Part shown: piece after piece, positions 43,454 through 53,637 of the stretch
Layout: each line of letters starts with the position of its first letter
Numbering within the stretch: position 1 is the stretch's first letter
Source: Alteribacillus persepolensis
Lineage (GTDB): Bacteria; Bacillota; Bacilli; Bacillales; Marinococcaceae
DNA length: 64,000 nt
Direction of reading: 5' to 3'
Assembly: GCF_900099605.1 (NCBI RefSeq)
Contig: NZ_FNDK01000015.1
Coordinates: 16,721 to 80,720, forward strand
Notes under the pieces: generated by a model
Told to the model about the DNA's origin: nothing
What the model saw: the letters and a program-made list of their open reading frames with translations, nothing else
Database searches by the model: none
Translations under genes and position numbers: made by a program

Positions 43454-45397
43454 CTACTGCTTTTCTTTTACCCAATTAATAAGTCCTCCTGTTAACATGA
43501 TATCCACTTGTCGTTTAGATAATGCATGGGCAACTGTTATTTGTTTGTTCTTGTTCTTAATCGAGGCGCTCAGTTCATTTCCTGATTGAATCGATTCACG
43601 AATGTTTTTCATGACAATGACATCGCCAGACTCTAACTGTTCATAGTCGGATTTGTCTTTAAAGGTAAGCGGTAAAATTCCGAAGTTCACAAGGTTTTGC
43701 CAGTGAATCCGGGCGAAGTCTTTAACAAAAACTATGCGAAGGCCTAAATATCTTGGTGCAAGAGCAGCGTGCTCACGGCTGGACCCTTGGCCGTAGTTAG
43801 ATCCGCCAACGATGGCATGGCCTGATTTATCTTTAATAGCCATGGCTCGGTTGTAATAATCTTTATCTAAAATTTCAAAGGTAAACTTGCTGATTTCTGG
43901 TAAGTTGCTTCGGTAAGGCAGAACACGCGCTCCACCTGCTAAAATCTCATCTGTCGAGAAGTTATCGCCGACTTTTAAAAGCACAGGCACTTCGAGCTCA
44001 TCAGGAAGTGTTTCCATGGCAGGAAGAGAGGCAATGTTCGGCCCCTTATGCAGATCGATTTTTTTGGCTTCTTCTGGTGGGAGCGGTTCTTCGAGCAATC
44101 GAAAATCCACTGTTGGTTTGTTAGGATCTTTCACATTCGGATATTTCATATTAAGCGTGCGCGGGTCGGTGATTTTCCCTTTTAATGCAGATGCAGCAGC
44201 GACCTCCGGACTGCAGAGAAAAACGCTGTCTTCTCGTGTTCCGGAGCGGCCTGGAAAGTTGCGAGGTGTGGTACGCAAGCTGTTTCGTCCTGTTGCTGGA
44301 GCCTGCCCCATTCCGATACATCCGTTACATCCGGCTTGGTGAAGTCTAGCACCAGATGACAGTAAACTGGCGATATGCCCATTCTCTACCAAATCAGTTA
44401 ACATTTGTCTTGAAGTAGGGTTAATATCAAATGAAACACCACTGGCAATTTGCTGTCCTTTCACAATCTCTGCTGCAACGGCAAAATCACGATAGCCTGG
44501 ATTGGCGGAAGAACCAACATATGATTGATAAATCTCTTCGCCGGCAACTTGGTCAATCGGAACAACATTACCGGGGCTGGACGGTTTTGCAACCATTGGA
44601 ACTAACTCAGATAAGTTTATTTCTTCATCAATGTCATAGCCCGCTCCTTGATCAGCTGTCAGTTCCATCCAATCATCTTCACGTCCTTGGCTCTTTAAGA
44701 AACGTTTAATTTCTTTATCAGAAGGAAAAACAGTGGCGGTGGCTCCCAGTTCGGCACCCATGTTTGCGATAACGTGTCTGTCCATCGCACTCAGCTCATC
44801 TAAACCAGGACCGTAGTATTCCATGATTTTCCCAACACCGCCTTTTACATCATGTCGACGGAGCAGTTCTAAAATAACATCCTTTGCGCTCACCCAGTCG
44901 GGCAGCTTTCCAGTAAGCTTAATTCCCCAAATTTGCGGCATTTTTACATGAAATGGCTCACCGGCAATAGCCATTGCTACATCAATGCCGCCTGCCCCCA
45001 TAGCAAGCATTCCCATGCATCCATTTGCACAGGTGTGACTATCTGAGCCGAGTAACGTGCGTCCTGGTTTAGCCAGTCGCTGCATGTGAACAGGGTGACT
45101 GACGCCATTGCCTGGTCTGCTGAAGTACAGCCCAAATCGTTTCGCAGCACTTTCTAAAAACAGGTGGTCATCAGGGTTTTTACTGTCTTCTTGAATGACG
45201 TTATGGTCTACATATTGAGCAGAGGCTTCCGTCTTTGCACGCTCTATTTGCATCGCCTCTAATTCGAGCATTACCATGGTACCAGTGGCGTCTTGGGTTA
45301 ACGTTTGATCGATAGATAAACCAATTTCTTCACCAGGAGTTAAAGAGCCAGATACTAAGTGTTCGTTAATAAGCTTTTGGGCGACGTTATACGCCAT
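43454..45397 (-). CDS. Aconitate hydratase, short (about 650-residue) form
   Basis: A 647-residue aconitase with the iron-sulfur ligands visible: the cysteine in GSDSHTCANGCMGML and the CxxC in HQAGCNGCIGMG. The swivel domain follows (KDKSGHAIVGGSNYGQGSSREHAALAPRYLGLRIVFVKDFARIHWQNLVNFGILPL). It is shorter than the about 900-residue CitB/AcnA of Bacillus and resembles the mitochondrial-like or AcnX-less short form. It may serve the TCA cycle, or the methylcitrate or a homoaconitate-type reaction; not decided. The ATG at 45397 has GAGGAGG. Transcribed toward the small zinc-ribbon gene 30 bases away. Confidence 0.88.
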   Translation of the reverse strand: MAYNVAQKLINEHLVSGSLTPGEEIGLSIDQTLTQDATGTMVMLELEAMQIERAKTEASAQYVDHNVIQEDSKNPDDHLFLESAAKRFGLYFSRPGNGVSHPVHMQRLAKPGRTLLGSDSHTCANGCMGMLAMGAGGIDVAMAIAGEPFHVKMPQIWGIKLTGKLPDWVSAKDVILELLRRHDVKGGVGKIMEYYGPGLDELSAMDRHVIANMGAELGATATVFPSDKEIKRFLKSQGREDDWMELTADQGAGYDIDEEINLSELVPMVAKPSSPGNVVPIDQVAGEEIYQSYVGSSANPGYRDFAVAAEIVKGQQIASGVSFDINPTSRQMLTDLVENGHIASLLSSGARLHQAGCNGCIGMGQAPATGRNSLRTTPRNFPGRSGTREDSVFLCSPEVAAASALKGKITDPRTLNMKYPNVKDPNKPTVDFRLLEEPLPPEEAKKIDLHKGPNIASLPAMETLPDELEVPVLLKVGDNFSTDEILAGGARVLPYRSNLPEISKFTFEILDKDYYNRAMAIKDKSGHAIVGGSNYGQGSSREHAALAPRYLGLRIVFVKDFARIHWQNLVNFGILPLTFKDKSDYEQLESGDVIVMKNIRESIQSGNELSASIKNKNKQITVAHALSKRQVDIMLTGGLINWVKEKQ

Positions 45398-45595
45398 GCC
45401 ATCATCCTCCTCTAAACGTAGCTTGTTATTAAAACTATTCCTTTCCAATACGCGAAATAAACGTTATGGTAAAAAGGGGAGCTTCTTAAAGTGTAGAACA
45501 GTACGTATGTGAAAAAATAAAAAAATGAAACGCACTTGTCATGTAAACGTACAATGATAAGTGTGACATGCTAAACAAGAATGGAGGCAGCAAAA

Positions 45596-46489
45596 GTGGG
45601 CAAAAGAATTTTGCTATTTATTTTAACCAACATTCTCGTTATTACCACGATAACGATTGTGTTTACACTGCTTCGTATGGCTGGTGTGGATATATCCACC
45701 TATACAGCAGACGGCGGCATTAACTATGGATCATTATTTATTATCAGTGCTGTCATAGGTTTTACAGGATCGTTCATTTCTCTTGCTCTATCAAGGTTTA
45801 TGGCCAAAAAAATGATGGGCGTTAAAGTTATTGATCCAAACAACTGTACAGGTGCTGAACGTGCAGTAGTAGAAAAAGTTCACCGACTCTCTAGGAGTGC
45901 CGGTTTTATGCATATGCCAGAAGTTGGCATTTATCACTCGCGTGAAGTAAATGCTTTTGCTACCGGGCCTTCTAAGAAACGTTCGTTAGTAGCTGTATCT
46001 ACTGGTTTACTGCAATCAATGGACGAGGATGCAGTAGAAGGAGTGCTTGCCCATGAAGTGGCCCATATCTCAAATGGTGATATGGTGACAATGACGCTGT
46101 TGCAAGGCGTGGTAAACACGTTTGTTGTGTTCTTTGCACGTATTGCTGCTGCGATTGTTTCAAGGTTTGTACAAAATGATGCTATGCGCATATTTGTCCA
46201 TTTTGGTGCTATTATTGTATTTCAAATATTATTTTCTATTCTAGGAAGTATTGTCGTGATGGGCTTTTCACGATACAGAGAATACCACGCTGACCGAGGC
46301 GGAGCCGATTTAGCCGGCAAAGACAAAATGACACATGCGCTGAAATCATTACAAGCGCATGTAAATCGAGTGGAGACAAACCAAACGTCTATGCAAACAT
46401 TAAAAATAAACAATAAGCCGTCCGTTGCATTGTTATTTTCATCCCATCCACCATTGGATGAGCGAATTAAGCGGCTTCAAGCAAAATAA
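45596..46489 (+). CDS. htpX: Membrane zinc protease HtpX
   Basis: A 297-residue M48 metalloprotease of the cytoplasmic membrane quality-control system. Four hydrophobic spans include [22 protein letters not shown]. The zinc motif is [14 protein letters not shown] (HExxH), with the third ligand in [15 protein letters not shown]. The GTG at 45596 is chosen because GGAGGC lies just upstream; an ATG at 45581 overlaps that site. C-terminal [13 protein letters not shown] is typical of HtpX. Confidence 0.94.
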   Translation: MGKRILLFILTNILVITTITIVFTLLRMAGVDISTYTADGGINYGSLFIISAVIGFTGSFISLALSRFMAKKMMGVKVIDPNNCTGAERAVVEKVHRLSRSAGFMHMPEVGIYHSREVNAFATGPSKKRSLVAVSTGLLQSMDEDAVEGVLAHEVAHISNGDMVTMTLLQGVVNTFVVFFARIAAAIVSRFVQNDAMRIFVHFGAIIVFQILFSILGSIVVMGFSRYREYHADRGGADLAGKDKMTHALKSLQAHVNRVETNQTSMQTLKINNKPSVALLFSSHPPLDERIKRLQAK

Positions 46490-46497
46490 GTGGACGA

Positions 46498-46527
46498 AAA
46501 GCTAAGTCTCGTTGAGGCTTGGCTTTT
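46498..46527 (+). terminator. Terminator of htpX
   Basis: AAGCTAAGTCTC / GAGGCTTGGCTT with one or two wobble pairs, followed by TTTTTT. Confidence 0.8.
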
Positions 46528-46693
46528 TTGTTGCACGGATAGGAAAGTCAGCATAGGTGAATGATCAGCATAGTAAAAATTTGAGAGAAATCAGTATAAA
46601 TAAAACTGTGGATTCCACTATAATGACTCGGTGACAAGTCGAGCTTTTCTAATAAGGTAAGAAAGGATAAATATTTGGCGTTTTCTATTGTCT

Positions 46694-46810
46694 GGCGCAA
46701 ATTGCCTACTCGCCCGAGGTGCCTTCGGTCCGTCCATGGAAAGCAAAAATCAGTTTTCCATACCCCGGCTTTCCAGGGGCTTGCCACTCATAAGCGAGGC
46801 ACTTGTGCTT
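46694..46810. repeat. Dispersed repeat element, short copy
   Basis: Starts GGCGCAAATTGCC and ends GGCACTTGTGCT, like the longer element at 5776-6014. Inside, TGGAAAGC (46737-46744) and GCTTTCCA (46769-46776) form a hairpin. The gap 46528-46885 has no supported gene apart from this. Confidence 0.45.
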
Positions 46811-46885
46811 TTCTTAAGTGTTCTTGGGACAAGTGTGCCGTACATATGGTATAGATGATGAACGTGTAACAAGGAGGGTCATCTA

Positions 46886-47695
46886 TTGCAAAATAACTGG
46901 GAAAGAGCTGCTCGTGATGAGCATCTATTTTGGCTGCAGATTCTTGGTGATCATGCCCGCTTCCTTCACGATACCCTTGCTCCTTCAGAAACGGATTATA
47001 TAACAGCGGCACAAGACTATATTGTATTATTTGACAAGTTACTGGAAAAAGTTCGTGCGAATGAAAGCCTCCCGACATTAAAAGAATTAACAATAGAGGC
47101 GCAAAAAGCTGCAAAAGACATACGCTTTTTAAAATTGCAGATCATTCGTACGCAATTAACAGGACAGATAAAGATTGAACTGACACCAACATTTATTAAT
47201 CACATGGTCAATGAAGCAGAGGAGTACCTGCGTATTCTTGATTACTTAGTAAAACAAGAATTACCGCCTGTGTGTCATCCGCTTCATCATCATCTAATAT
47301 GGTTAATTGATGCAGCCGGGCATGCTGGTGCGATTTCGGATTCACTTGATAAGGTCGAAGCTAAATGGAAAGAACGCTCCAAAATGTTTGAAAAAGATTT
47401 TGACCAATTTTATGTAAAAGCTGTAGAGATGGCAGGGTATTTACGGTCAAATGTCAATAGTTTTCCGGCTCTTGAGCGGATGAATCATGATGTTAATTTG
47501 GAGATGCAGATTTTTCGTGCGTTTTTAAAAGAAATGGAGGAGTGGCGGTTAACCAAAGAGATGCTTGGCACGTTAACGCCTTTAATGGCCGATCACATGG
47601 CGCGGGAAGAATGCTATTATTTAATGAAATTACACGAGACCACCGATATAAAGTCTCCAGATTGTGATCCAGCTGCTCCGCGTACAGAAAGATAA
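46886..47695 (+). CDS. DUF2935 family protein
   Basis: A 269-residue alpha-helical protein with two similar halves. Each half starts with an E-H rich helix (RDEHLFWLQILGDHARFLHDTLA and LRILDYLVKQELPPVCHPLHHHLIWLIDAAGHAGAI), a pattern typical of DUF2935, a hemerythrin- or ferritin-like putative metal-binding family. It starts with TTG behind AAGGAGGG. Role unknown. Confidence 0.88.
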   Translation: MQNNWERAARDEHLFWLQILGDHARFLHDTLAPSETDYITAAQDYIVLFDKLLEKVRANESLPTLKELTIEAQKAAKDIRFLKLQIIRTQLTGQIKIELTPTFINHMVNEAEEYLRILDYLVKQELPPVCHPLHHHLIWLIDAAGHAGAISDSLDKVEAKWKERSKMFEKDFDQFYVKAVEMAGYLRSNVNSFPALERMNHDVNLEMQIFRAFLKEMEEWRLTKEMLGTLTPLMADHMAREECYYLMKLHETTDIKSPDCDPAAPRTER

Positions 47696-47717
47696 CATAA
47701 CAATAAACATGTTTATA

Positions 47718-47747
47718 AACCTTTCTCTTAAGCAGGAAGGTTTTTTC
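47718..47747 (+). terminator. Terminator of the DUF2935 gene
   Basis: AAACCTT / AAGGTTT stem followed by TTTTCT. Confidence 0.7.
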
Positions 47748-47833
47748 TGTCTTTTGGCTTTTGCCTAGATAACCGTATAACAATAGCTTAAAATATGTAT
47801 ATAGAAAAAATACATATGGATAGAGGGAGAAAT

Positions 47834-48766
47834 ATGAAGGAGAACCAGCAGCTACAAGGGGTTTTGGCTGCAATAGCCGCCTATATTATATGGGGCTTTT
47901 TGCCGCTGTATTGGAAACTTGTCGGCAGTGTTCCTGCTGGAGAAGTGCTTGCACATCGTATTATATGGGCTTTGGTTATCATGTTTATTATTTTGCTTGC
48001 CATTGGAAAATGGACGGGTGTGTGGCGTGAGATTCGTGACGTGTTGACTTCTTTCAGAAAAGGAACAGCCATTGGATTAGCAGCTATTTTCATCAGTCTT
48101 AATTGGTTTATTTTTATTTTTGCTGTAAATAGTGACCGCGTGATTGAAGTCAGTTTAGGTTATTACATTAATCCGTTAATTAATGTAGTCTTAGCGACGA
48201 TATTTCTTAAAGAGAGATTATCAAAAGCAGAGGTATTCTCCTTTATTTTAGCTGTGGCTGGAGTACTTTTATTAACGTTTCATTATGGGTATATGCCATG
48301 GGCGGCACTTGGTTTGGCGTTATCATTCGGCACGTATGGATTAATAAAGAAAATGGCTCCTATTGGGGCATGGACCGGTTTGACAATAGAAACCGCTATG
48401 ATGACGCCTTTTGCTCTTATATTTTTAATAGTGTGGAATGATGATCCAGCAGCTGTATTTTATGGCAGTATAGAAATGGCTCTTTTATTAATGGGAGCTG
48501 GCGCTGCGACAGCTTTTCCCCTGCTGTTATTTGCAGCAGGTACAAAACGGATTTCTTTTGCACTCGTTGGTTTTCTGCAATATTTAGCCCCAACGATCAT
48601 GTTGGTTTTAGGTATTTTCGTTTTCCGTGAACCATTTAGTATGGAGCAGCTCCTTTCCTTTGCTATTGTCTGGATTGGGTTAATGGTGTTTACTGCTTCG
48701 CGCTCGAATGCAACTTGGAAACTGCGAAAACAAAATAAAATAGAAAAAAACGCCAATGCAAGTTGA
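47834..48766 (+). CDS. rarD: EamA/DMT family transporter RarD
   Basis: A 310-residue drug/metabolite transporter with ten spans. It starts QGVLAAIAAYIIWGFLPLYWKLVGSVPAGEVLAHRIIWAL, the RarD signature, and SLNWFIFIFAVNSDRVIEVSLGYYINPLINV follows. Substrate unknown. The ATG at 47834, behind GAGGGAGA, is preferred to an upstream ATG without a site. Confidence 0.93.
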   Translation: MKENQQLQGVLAAIAAYIIWGFLPLYWKLVGSVPAGEVLAHRIIWALVIMFIILLAIGKWTGVWREIRDVLTSFRKGTAIGLAAIFISLNWFIFIFAVNSDRVIEVSLGYYINPLINVVLATIFLKERLSKAEVFSFILAVAGVLLLTFHYGYMPWAALGLALSFGTYGLIKKMAPIGAWTGLTIETAMMTPFALIFLIVWNDDPAAVFYGSIEMALLLMGAGAATAFPLLLFAAGTKRISFALVGFLQYLAPTIMLVLGIFVFREPFSMEQLLSFAIVWIGLMVFTASRSNATWKLRKQNKIEKNANAS

Positions 48767-48797
48767 CTTTTAATTAAATAACAGAAATGGGTATAGG

Positions 48798-48830
48798 TAC
48801 CACGCGGCTGTGAAAAGCTGCGTGGTTTTT
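48798..48830 (+). terminator. Terminator of rarD
   Basis: ACCACGCGGCT / AGCTGCGTGGT (one mismatch) followed by TTTTT. Confidence 0.85.
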
Positions 48831-49003
48831 AATGAAGCGCTATCTTTGAATTTTTTTTGACCATTTTGTGTGTAATTTGAAACATTTCAGTGAGCGTTCT
48901 CTGACAACTGAAGAGGTCGTCACCACAATCAATTGTAGTTTGCTAAGATGTCGATACAGTGTCGTAAGTGGAGAACAACACCTATCGAAAGGGGCGCAGA
49001 AAG

Positions 49004-49933
49004 GTGAAAGAGATATATGCACGAGTAAAGCGTTGGGCGGTGTTACCCGCTTTTGCTCTGTTACTGTTAACAGGTGGCTGTGCCGAATTAACCGTTTTGG
49101 ATCCAAAGGGTCCAGTCGGCGAGAGTCAGAAAGAACTTATTATGTTTTCTATTATTCTCATGTTATTTATCGTGGCTGTTGTTTTTGTCGCATTCACGTA
49201 TATGATTGTGAAATATCGAGACAGGCCGGGACGTGATGAAAAAGATTATGACCCAAATCACCACGGTAATACAACGTTAGAAATTGTTTGGACGGTAATT
49301 CCTTTGATTATTGTCACCGCATTGTCTATCCCGACAGTGCAGACTATTTTCGAGTTGGAGGAAGCACCGGAAGCTTCCAGTGATAAAGAGCCGCTCGTTG
49401 TTTATGCCACATCTGCAGACTGGAAGTGGTTTTTCAGTTATCCAGAACAGGGGATTGAAACCGTGAATTACTTACACATACCTACAGATCGTGCCGTCGA
49501 GTTTCGTTTGTCATCTGCAGACTCCATGGCTTCGTTGTGGATTCCTGCATTAGGGGGCCAAAAGTACAACATGGCTGGAATGGAAAACACGTTGTACTTG
49601 CAAGCAGATGAAGAAGGAACGTATCAAGGCAGAAACTCTAACTACAATGGATCAGGGTTTGCAGCGCAAACATTTGAAGTCCATGCCGAAGGTGAAGAAG
49701 AGTTCCGTGATTGGGTAGCAGAGGTGCAAAGCGAGGCACCAGAGTTAACACAAGAAACGTACGATGAACTGCTTGTTCCAGGGTTGTTGGAAGAAATGGA
49801 ATTTTCGTCAACGCACTTAGAATATGTGGACCATGGTACGAATGAAGGACGAGACTATTTGATTGAACGACATAAAGATGCCTTTGAAGAGCCATTGCAT
49901 CTCAAAGGCGGAAGAGGTGTCGAGGATGAATAA
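49004..49933 (+). CDS. qoxA: Cytochrome aa3 quinol oxidase subunit II
   Basis: A 309-residue lipoprotein subunit of the QoxABCD terminal oxidase. The lipobox is LLLLTGGC; two transmembrane helices follow. The cupredoxin domain lacks the CuA ligands: the segment that would bear Cys-x3-Cys reads NSNYNGSGFAAQTF. That identifies a quinol rather than cytochrome c oxidase. The GTG at 49004 follows AAAGGGGCGCAGAAAG. The qox genes are tightly packed. Confidence 0.94.
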   Translation: MKEIYARVKRWAVLPAFALLLLTGGCAELTVLDPKGPVGESQKELIMFSIILMLFIVAVVFVAFTYMIVKYRDRPGRDEKDYDPNHHGNTTLEIVWTVIPLIIVTALSIPTVQTIFELEEAPEASSDKEPLVVYATSADWKWFFSYPEQGIETVNYLHIPTDRAVEFRLSSADSMASLWIPALGGQKYNMAGMENTLYLQADEEGTYQGRNSNYNGSGFAAQTFEVHAEGEEEFRDWVAEVQSEAPELTQETYDELLVPGLLEEMEFSSTHLEYVDHGTNEGRDYLIERHKDAFEEPLHLKGGRGVEDE

Positions 49934-49963
49934 CCTGGGCAAAGAGAAAGCGGGTGAGAAAGC

Positions 49964-51919
49964 GTGGATCTTCTAAATTTCCTACTAGAGGACTTTTTCG
50001 TAACGGGTCAGCCATTAATATACGGAGCAATGGTTTCGATTGTGCTCGTATCGTTTGCTATTGTTTTTGTCCTCACCTATTTTAAAAAATGGGGCTGGCT
50101 TTGGCGTGAGTGGCTGACCACAGTAGACCACAAGAAAATTGGAATTATGTATATCATTGCTGCGTTAGCAATGCTCTTTCGCGGTGGAGTAGACGCTTTG
50201 ATGATGCGTGTCCAGCTTACTTTGCCGGGAATGGAGTTTTTGGATTCACAGCATTATAATGAAATATTCACGACGCATGGTACGATTATGATTATATTTA
50301 TGGCGATGCCGTTTTTAATCGGGTTAATGAACTACATCGTACCACTGCAAATTGGTGCGCGGGACGTAGCATTTCCGTTTTTAAATGCATTGAGTTTCTG
50401 GTCGTTTGCTTTCGGGGCATTGCTGTTTAATATTTCATTTGTTATTGGCGGATCTCCAGATGCAGGCTGGACAAGTTATACGCCGATGGCAGGAGCGAAC
50501 TTAAATCCAGGACCTGCCCAAAACTATTATTTAATGGGGCTGCAAGTGTCTGGTATCGGGACATTAGCAACCGGAATTAACTTTATTGTAACGATACTCA
50601 AAATGAGGGCTCCAGGCATGCATATGATGAGAATGCCTATCTTTACATGGTCAACGCTCATCACCTCTATCATTATTGTGTTTGCTTTTCCGATTTTAAC
50701 GGTGGCACTCGCTTTAATGACGATTGATCGTATTTTCGGTTCACATTTCTTTACGTTGACCGGTGAAGGGATGCCAATGATGTGGGCCAATCTATTCTGG
50801 CTTTGGGGACATCCGGAAGTATACATTGTTATCCTTCCAGCGTTTGGTATCTTTTCAGAAATTATCTCTACATTTGCCCGTAAACAATTGTTTGGTTATA
50901 AAGCAATGGTGTATTCCATGGTTGTGATTGCAGCACTCAGCTTTGTGGTTTGGGTTCACCACTTCTTTACGATGGGAGCCGGCGGTGCCGTAAACTCATT
51001 CTTCTCTATCACAACGATGTTAATTGCCGTTCCAACAGGTGTGAAAATATTCAACTGGCTCGGTACGATGTATAAAGGGCGTATTCGTTTTGATACACCA
51101 ATGCTGTGGTCCCTGGCCTTTATCCCTTGCTTTGTAATTGGCGGGGTCACTGGTGTAATGCTGGCAATGGCCGCAGCTGACTATCAATATCACAATACGT
51201 ACTTTCTAGTTGCCCATTTTCACTACGTATTAATTGCAGGTACCGTTTTCGGCTGTTTTGCCGGTTTAACATACTGGTATCCGAAAATGTTTGGACACAA
51301 ATTAAACGAGAAAATTGGCAAAATCAGTTTTTGGTTCTTTGTAATTGGTTTTAACATTTGTTTCTTCCCAATGTACTTCCTTGGTTTAGCAGGTATGCCA
51401 AGACGTACGTACACGATAGAACCAGAATGGATGCCTCTTAATGTGACAGCTTCCATTGGCGCTGTGCTGATGGCAATTGGTTTTGTGATATTCGTTTACA
51501 ATATTTATTACAGTTTCCGTTATAGCAAACGCGAAACAACTGGTGATGCATGGGATGGCCGTGCACTGGAATGGGCAACAACGACTCCTGTTCCTTTCTA
51601 CAACTTTGCAACGCTTCCTCATATTGACGGTTCAGAAGCATTTTGGCGTTTGAAAGAACGCGGCGGCAGTACGTATGAAACAGATAAGCTTAAACCGATT
51701 CATATGCCAAGTGACTCTGGGGTTCCGTTTATTATGATGGCTTTAATGTTTGTTGCAAGTTTCGCGCTAGTCTGGGAGTGGATTACCCTGGCGATTGTTG
51801 GTTTAATAGGCGTTATTGTTTGCATGGTTATCCGTTCCTTTGATTATGATGATGGATTCTACGTGTCAGTAGATGAAATAAAACGAACCGAGGAAAAAGC
51901 AAGGGAGGGAGAACAATGA
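49964..51919 (+). CDS. qoxB: Cytochrome aa3 quinol oxidase subunit I
   Basis: The 651-residue catalytic subunit that reduces oxygen at a haem-CuB site and pumps protons. Ligand histidines appear in FTTHGTIMIIFMAMPF, FWLWGHPEVYIVILPAFG, VVWVHHFFTMG and FLVAHFHYVLIAGTVFG. GTG start behind GGGTGAG, 30 bases after qoxA. It overlaps qoxC by four bases. Confidence 0.97.
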   Translation: MDLLNFLLEDFFVTGQPLIYGAMVSIVLVSFAIVFVLTYFKKWGWLWREWLTTVDHKKIGIMYIIAALAMLFRGGVDALMMRVQLTLPGMEFLDSQHYNEIFTTHGTIMIIFMAMPFLIGLMNYIVPLQIGARDVAFPFLNALSFWSFAFGALLFNISFVIGGSPDAGWTSYTPMAGANLNPGPAQNYYLMGLQVSGIGTLATGINFIVTILKMRAPGMHMMRMPIFTWSTLITSIIIVFAFPILTVALALMTIDRIFGSHFFTLTGEGMPMMWANLFWLWGHPEVYIVILPAFGIFSEIISTFARKQLFGYKAMVYSMVVIAALSFVVWVHHFFTMGAGGAVNSFFSITTMLIAVPTGVKIFNWLGTMYKGRIRFDTPMLWSLAFIPCFVIGGVTGVMLAMAAADYQYHNTYFLVAHFHYVLIAGTVFGCFAGLTYWYPKMFGHKLNEKIGKISFWFFVIGFNICFFPMYFLGLAGMPRRTYTIEPEWMPLNVTASIGAVLMAIGFVIFVYNIYYSFRYSKRETTGDAWDGRALEWATTTPVPFYNFATLPHIDGSEAFWRLKERGGSTYETDKLKPIHMPSDSGVPFIMMALMFVASFALVWEWITLAIVGLIGVIVCMVIRSFDYDDGFYVSVDEIKRTEEKAREGEQ

Positions 51920-52524
51920 GTGCACACACAGATACAAACACTGGACCGCTTGAATACCGGTCAAAAGAAGGCCGCATGAACATTTTAGGATTTTGGATCT
52001 TTCTTGGTGCAGAAGTCGTTTTGTTCTCCACTCTATTTGCTACGTATGCAGTCTTATTTGGCCGTACGGCAGATGCGCCGGCTCCAAGTGAGTTATTTGA
52101 AATGCCAATGGTGCTTATAATGACATTTTTGCTATTAACAAGCAGCTTTACATGCGGCATCGCTATTCATCATATGAGACGCGGGTCGCTGAAAGGATTG
52201 GTTGTCTGGCTTATCGTTACGCTCGCATTGGGCCTTGGCTTTTTAGGGTTTGAAATATATGAATTTGTCCATTATGCCCATGAAGGAGCTTCGCTGCCAT
52301 CAAGCGCCTTTTGGTCTGCCTTTTTCGTCTTGACCGGTACACATGGTCTGCACGTTTTGCTAGGTATCAGCTGGGCTGTGCTCATTTTGATACAGCTCCG
52401 CCAGCGAGGTTTAACACCGGTCACGTCAAGAAAAGTATTCGTCGTCGGACTGTATTGGCACTTTCTTGACGTTATTTGGATTTTCATTTTCACAAGCGTA
52501 TATTTGATTGGGATGGTGGTCTAA
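51916..52524 (+). CDS. qoxC: Cytochrome aa3 quinol oxidase subunit III
   Basis: A 202-residue five-span membrane subunit. FWIFLGAEVVLFSTLFATYAVL and SAFFVLTGTHGLHVLLGISWA with YWHFLDVIWIFIF are family motifs. The ATG overlaps the qoxB stop (ATGA). Confidence 0.95.
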   Translation: MSAHTDTNTGPLEYRSKEGRMNILGFWIFLGAEVVLFSTLFATYAVLFGRTADAPAPSELFEMPMVLIMTFLLLTSSFTCGIAIHHMRRGSLKGLVVWLIVTLALGLGFLGFEIYEFVHYAHEGASLPSSAFWSAFFVLTGTHGLHVLLGISWAVLILIQLRQRGLTPVTSRKVFVVGLYWHFLDVIWIFIFTSVYLIGMVV

Positions 52525-52875
52525 ATGAGTGAACTTACCAAACGAGTCCCAAAACAGCATATTGTTGGTTTTATCGGATCGATTGTCCTAACAGTCTTAG
52601 CAGCGTGGACAGCTGTTGGTTCGAATTTGCCTGTCCCTTGGATTATTACAGCGATTATGGTCTTAGCAGTGATTCAAGCATTCATCCAGCTGTTTATGTT
52701 TATGCACATGACAGAAACAGACAGCGGCAAAATTCAAGCCGGTAATATGTTATATGGATTTTTTATAGCAGTAGTTATTGTAGCAGGTTCGATTTGGACG
52801 ATGTCATTTGGCTACACACACGACCATGGTGGTAATTCCGATACCGAACAGCATGAAGAACACATGGACCATTAA
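52525..52875 (+). CDS. qoxD: Cytochrome aa3 quinol oxidase subunit IV
   Basis: A 116-residue three-span subunit. VPKQHIVGFIGSIVLTVLAAW and IQAFIQLFMFMHMTE match the family. It starts directly after the qoxC stop and ends in a histidine-rich tail (THDHGGN, EQHEEHMDH). Followed by a strong terminator. Confidence 0.93.
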   Translation: MSELTKRVPKQHIVGFIGSIVLTVLAAWTAVGSNLPVPWIITAIMVLAVIQAFIQLFMFMHMTETDSGKIQAGNMLYGFFIAVVIVAGSIWTMSFGYTHDHGGNSDTEQHEEHMDH

Positions 52876-52879
52876 TACA

Positions 52880-52924
52880 AAAACCCCGTGAAGCGAATGG
52901 AAATCGCATCTCACGGGGTTTTTT
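52880..52924 (+). terminator. Terminator of qoxABCD
   Basis: AAACCCCGTGA / TCACGGGGTTT stem with an inner hairpin, then TTT. Confidence 0.85.
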
Positions 52925-53064
52925 ATGCATATGACAAGAAGAACGAGTTTGTGGTGTTTGCTTGTGGTTCCGGATTTCGTCTAAAACAGCATCTTTTTGC
53001 GGGACAGGCTGTTTTTTTGTGCAAAACGCATGCAATGCGTGGAACAAGTAAAAATACTATTAAT

Positions 53065-53364
53065 TTATTCCGTTTCAGAACGTAAATCAGAACGAAAGGA
53101 AGGCAGCTTTTTCGTATCGATTTCTTTGAAAAAGCGAATTAAAAACATAATTAAGGCGATATCAGCAAGAAGCAGACTTCCATAAAAAGCAATAATGGAA
53201 GTTGGTGCGTTTAAAAGCGTCATAGACGTGAAATGGCTGAGAAAATAATCCCACATTCCAAGCATAAGCGCTCCTTGCAATAGAGAAAGGGTCCACATGC
53301 CGCGCTTAGCAAAAAATAAAGGACAGATAGTTGCAAATACCATAAAAAGGAGCAGTACATCCAT
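53065..53364 (-). CDS. Small hypothetical membrane protein
   Basis: A 99-residue protein with three hydrophobic segments (VLLLFMVFATICPLFF, LSLLQGALMLGMWDYF, IIAFYGSLLLADIALIMFLI) and a basic-acidic C-terminus. AAAGAGGTG precedes the ATG. I do not recognise the family. It is convergent with qoxD and shares no operon. Confidence 0.7.
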   Translation of the reverse strand: MDVLLLFMVFATICPLFFAKRGMWTLSLLQGALMLGMWDYFLSHFTSMTLLNAPTSIIAFYGSLLLADIALIMFLIRFFKEIDTKKLPSFRSDLRSETE

Positions 53365-53476
53365 ATTTCGACACCTCTTTTTCGTAAACGGTTACATTAA
53401 TTTGTTACGTATATTGTAACAAATTATTCACAAAAAAGACATAAATAATTCAATGAAAATTCAATATTATCCAGTT

Positions 53477-53490
53477 GGCCGACGTCGGCC
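53477..53490. repeat. GC-rich perfect palindrome in an AT-rich gap
   Basis: GGCCGACGTCGGCC, a 14-base perfect palindrome, lies in the gap 53365-53637 between two genes. The rest of the gap is AT-rich and should hold the chemoreceptor promoter. Confidence 0.6.
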
Positions 53491-53637
53491 CTTTGGACAA
53501 GAAGAAAAATGGAATGATATATCTTAAGTACCTGTTTTCATCCAGCGTAATTTAATACTTTTGTCTCATATTCTATGAAAAAAGTATTAAAAAGTGTTAG
53601 AATTTTCATTATAATAATCATGGGGGGTGTATAAAGG

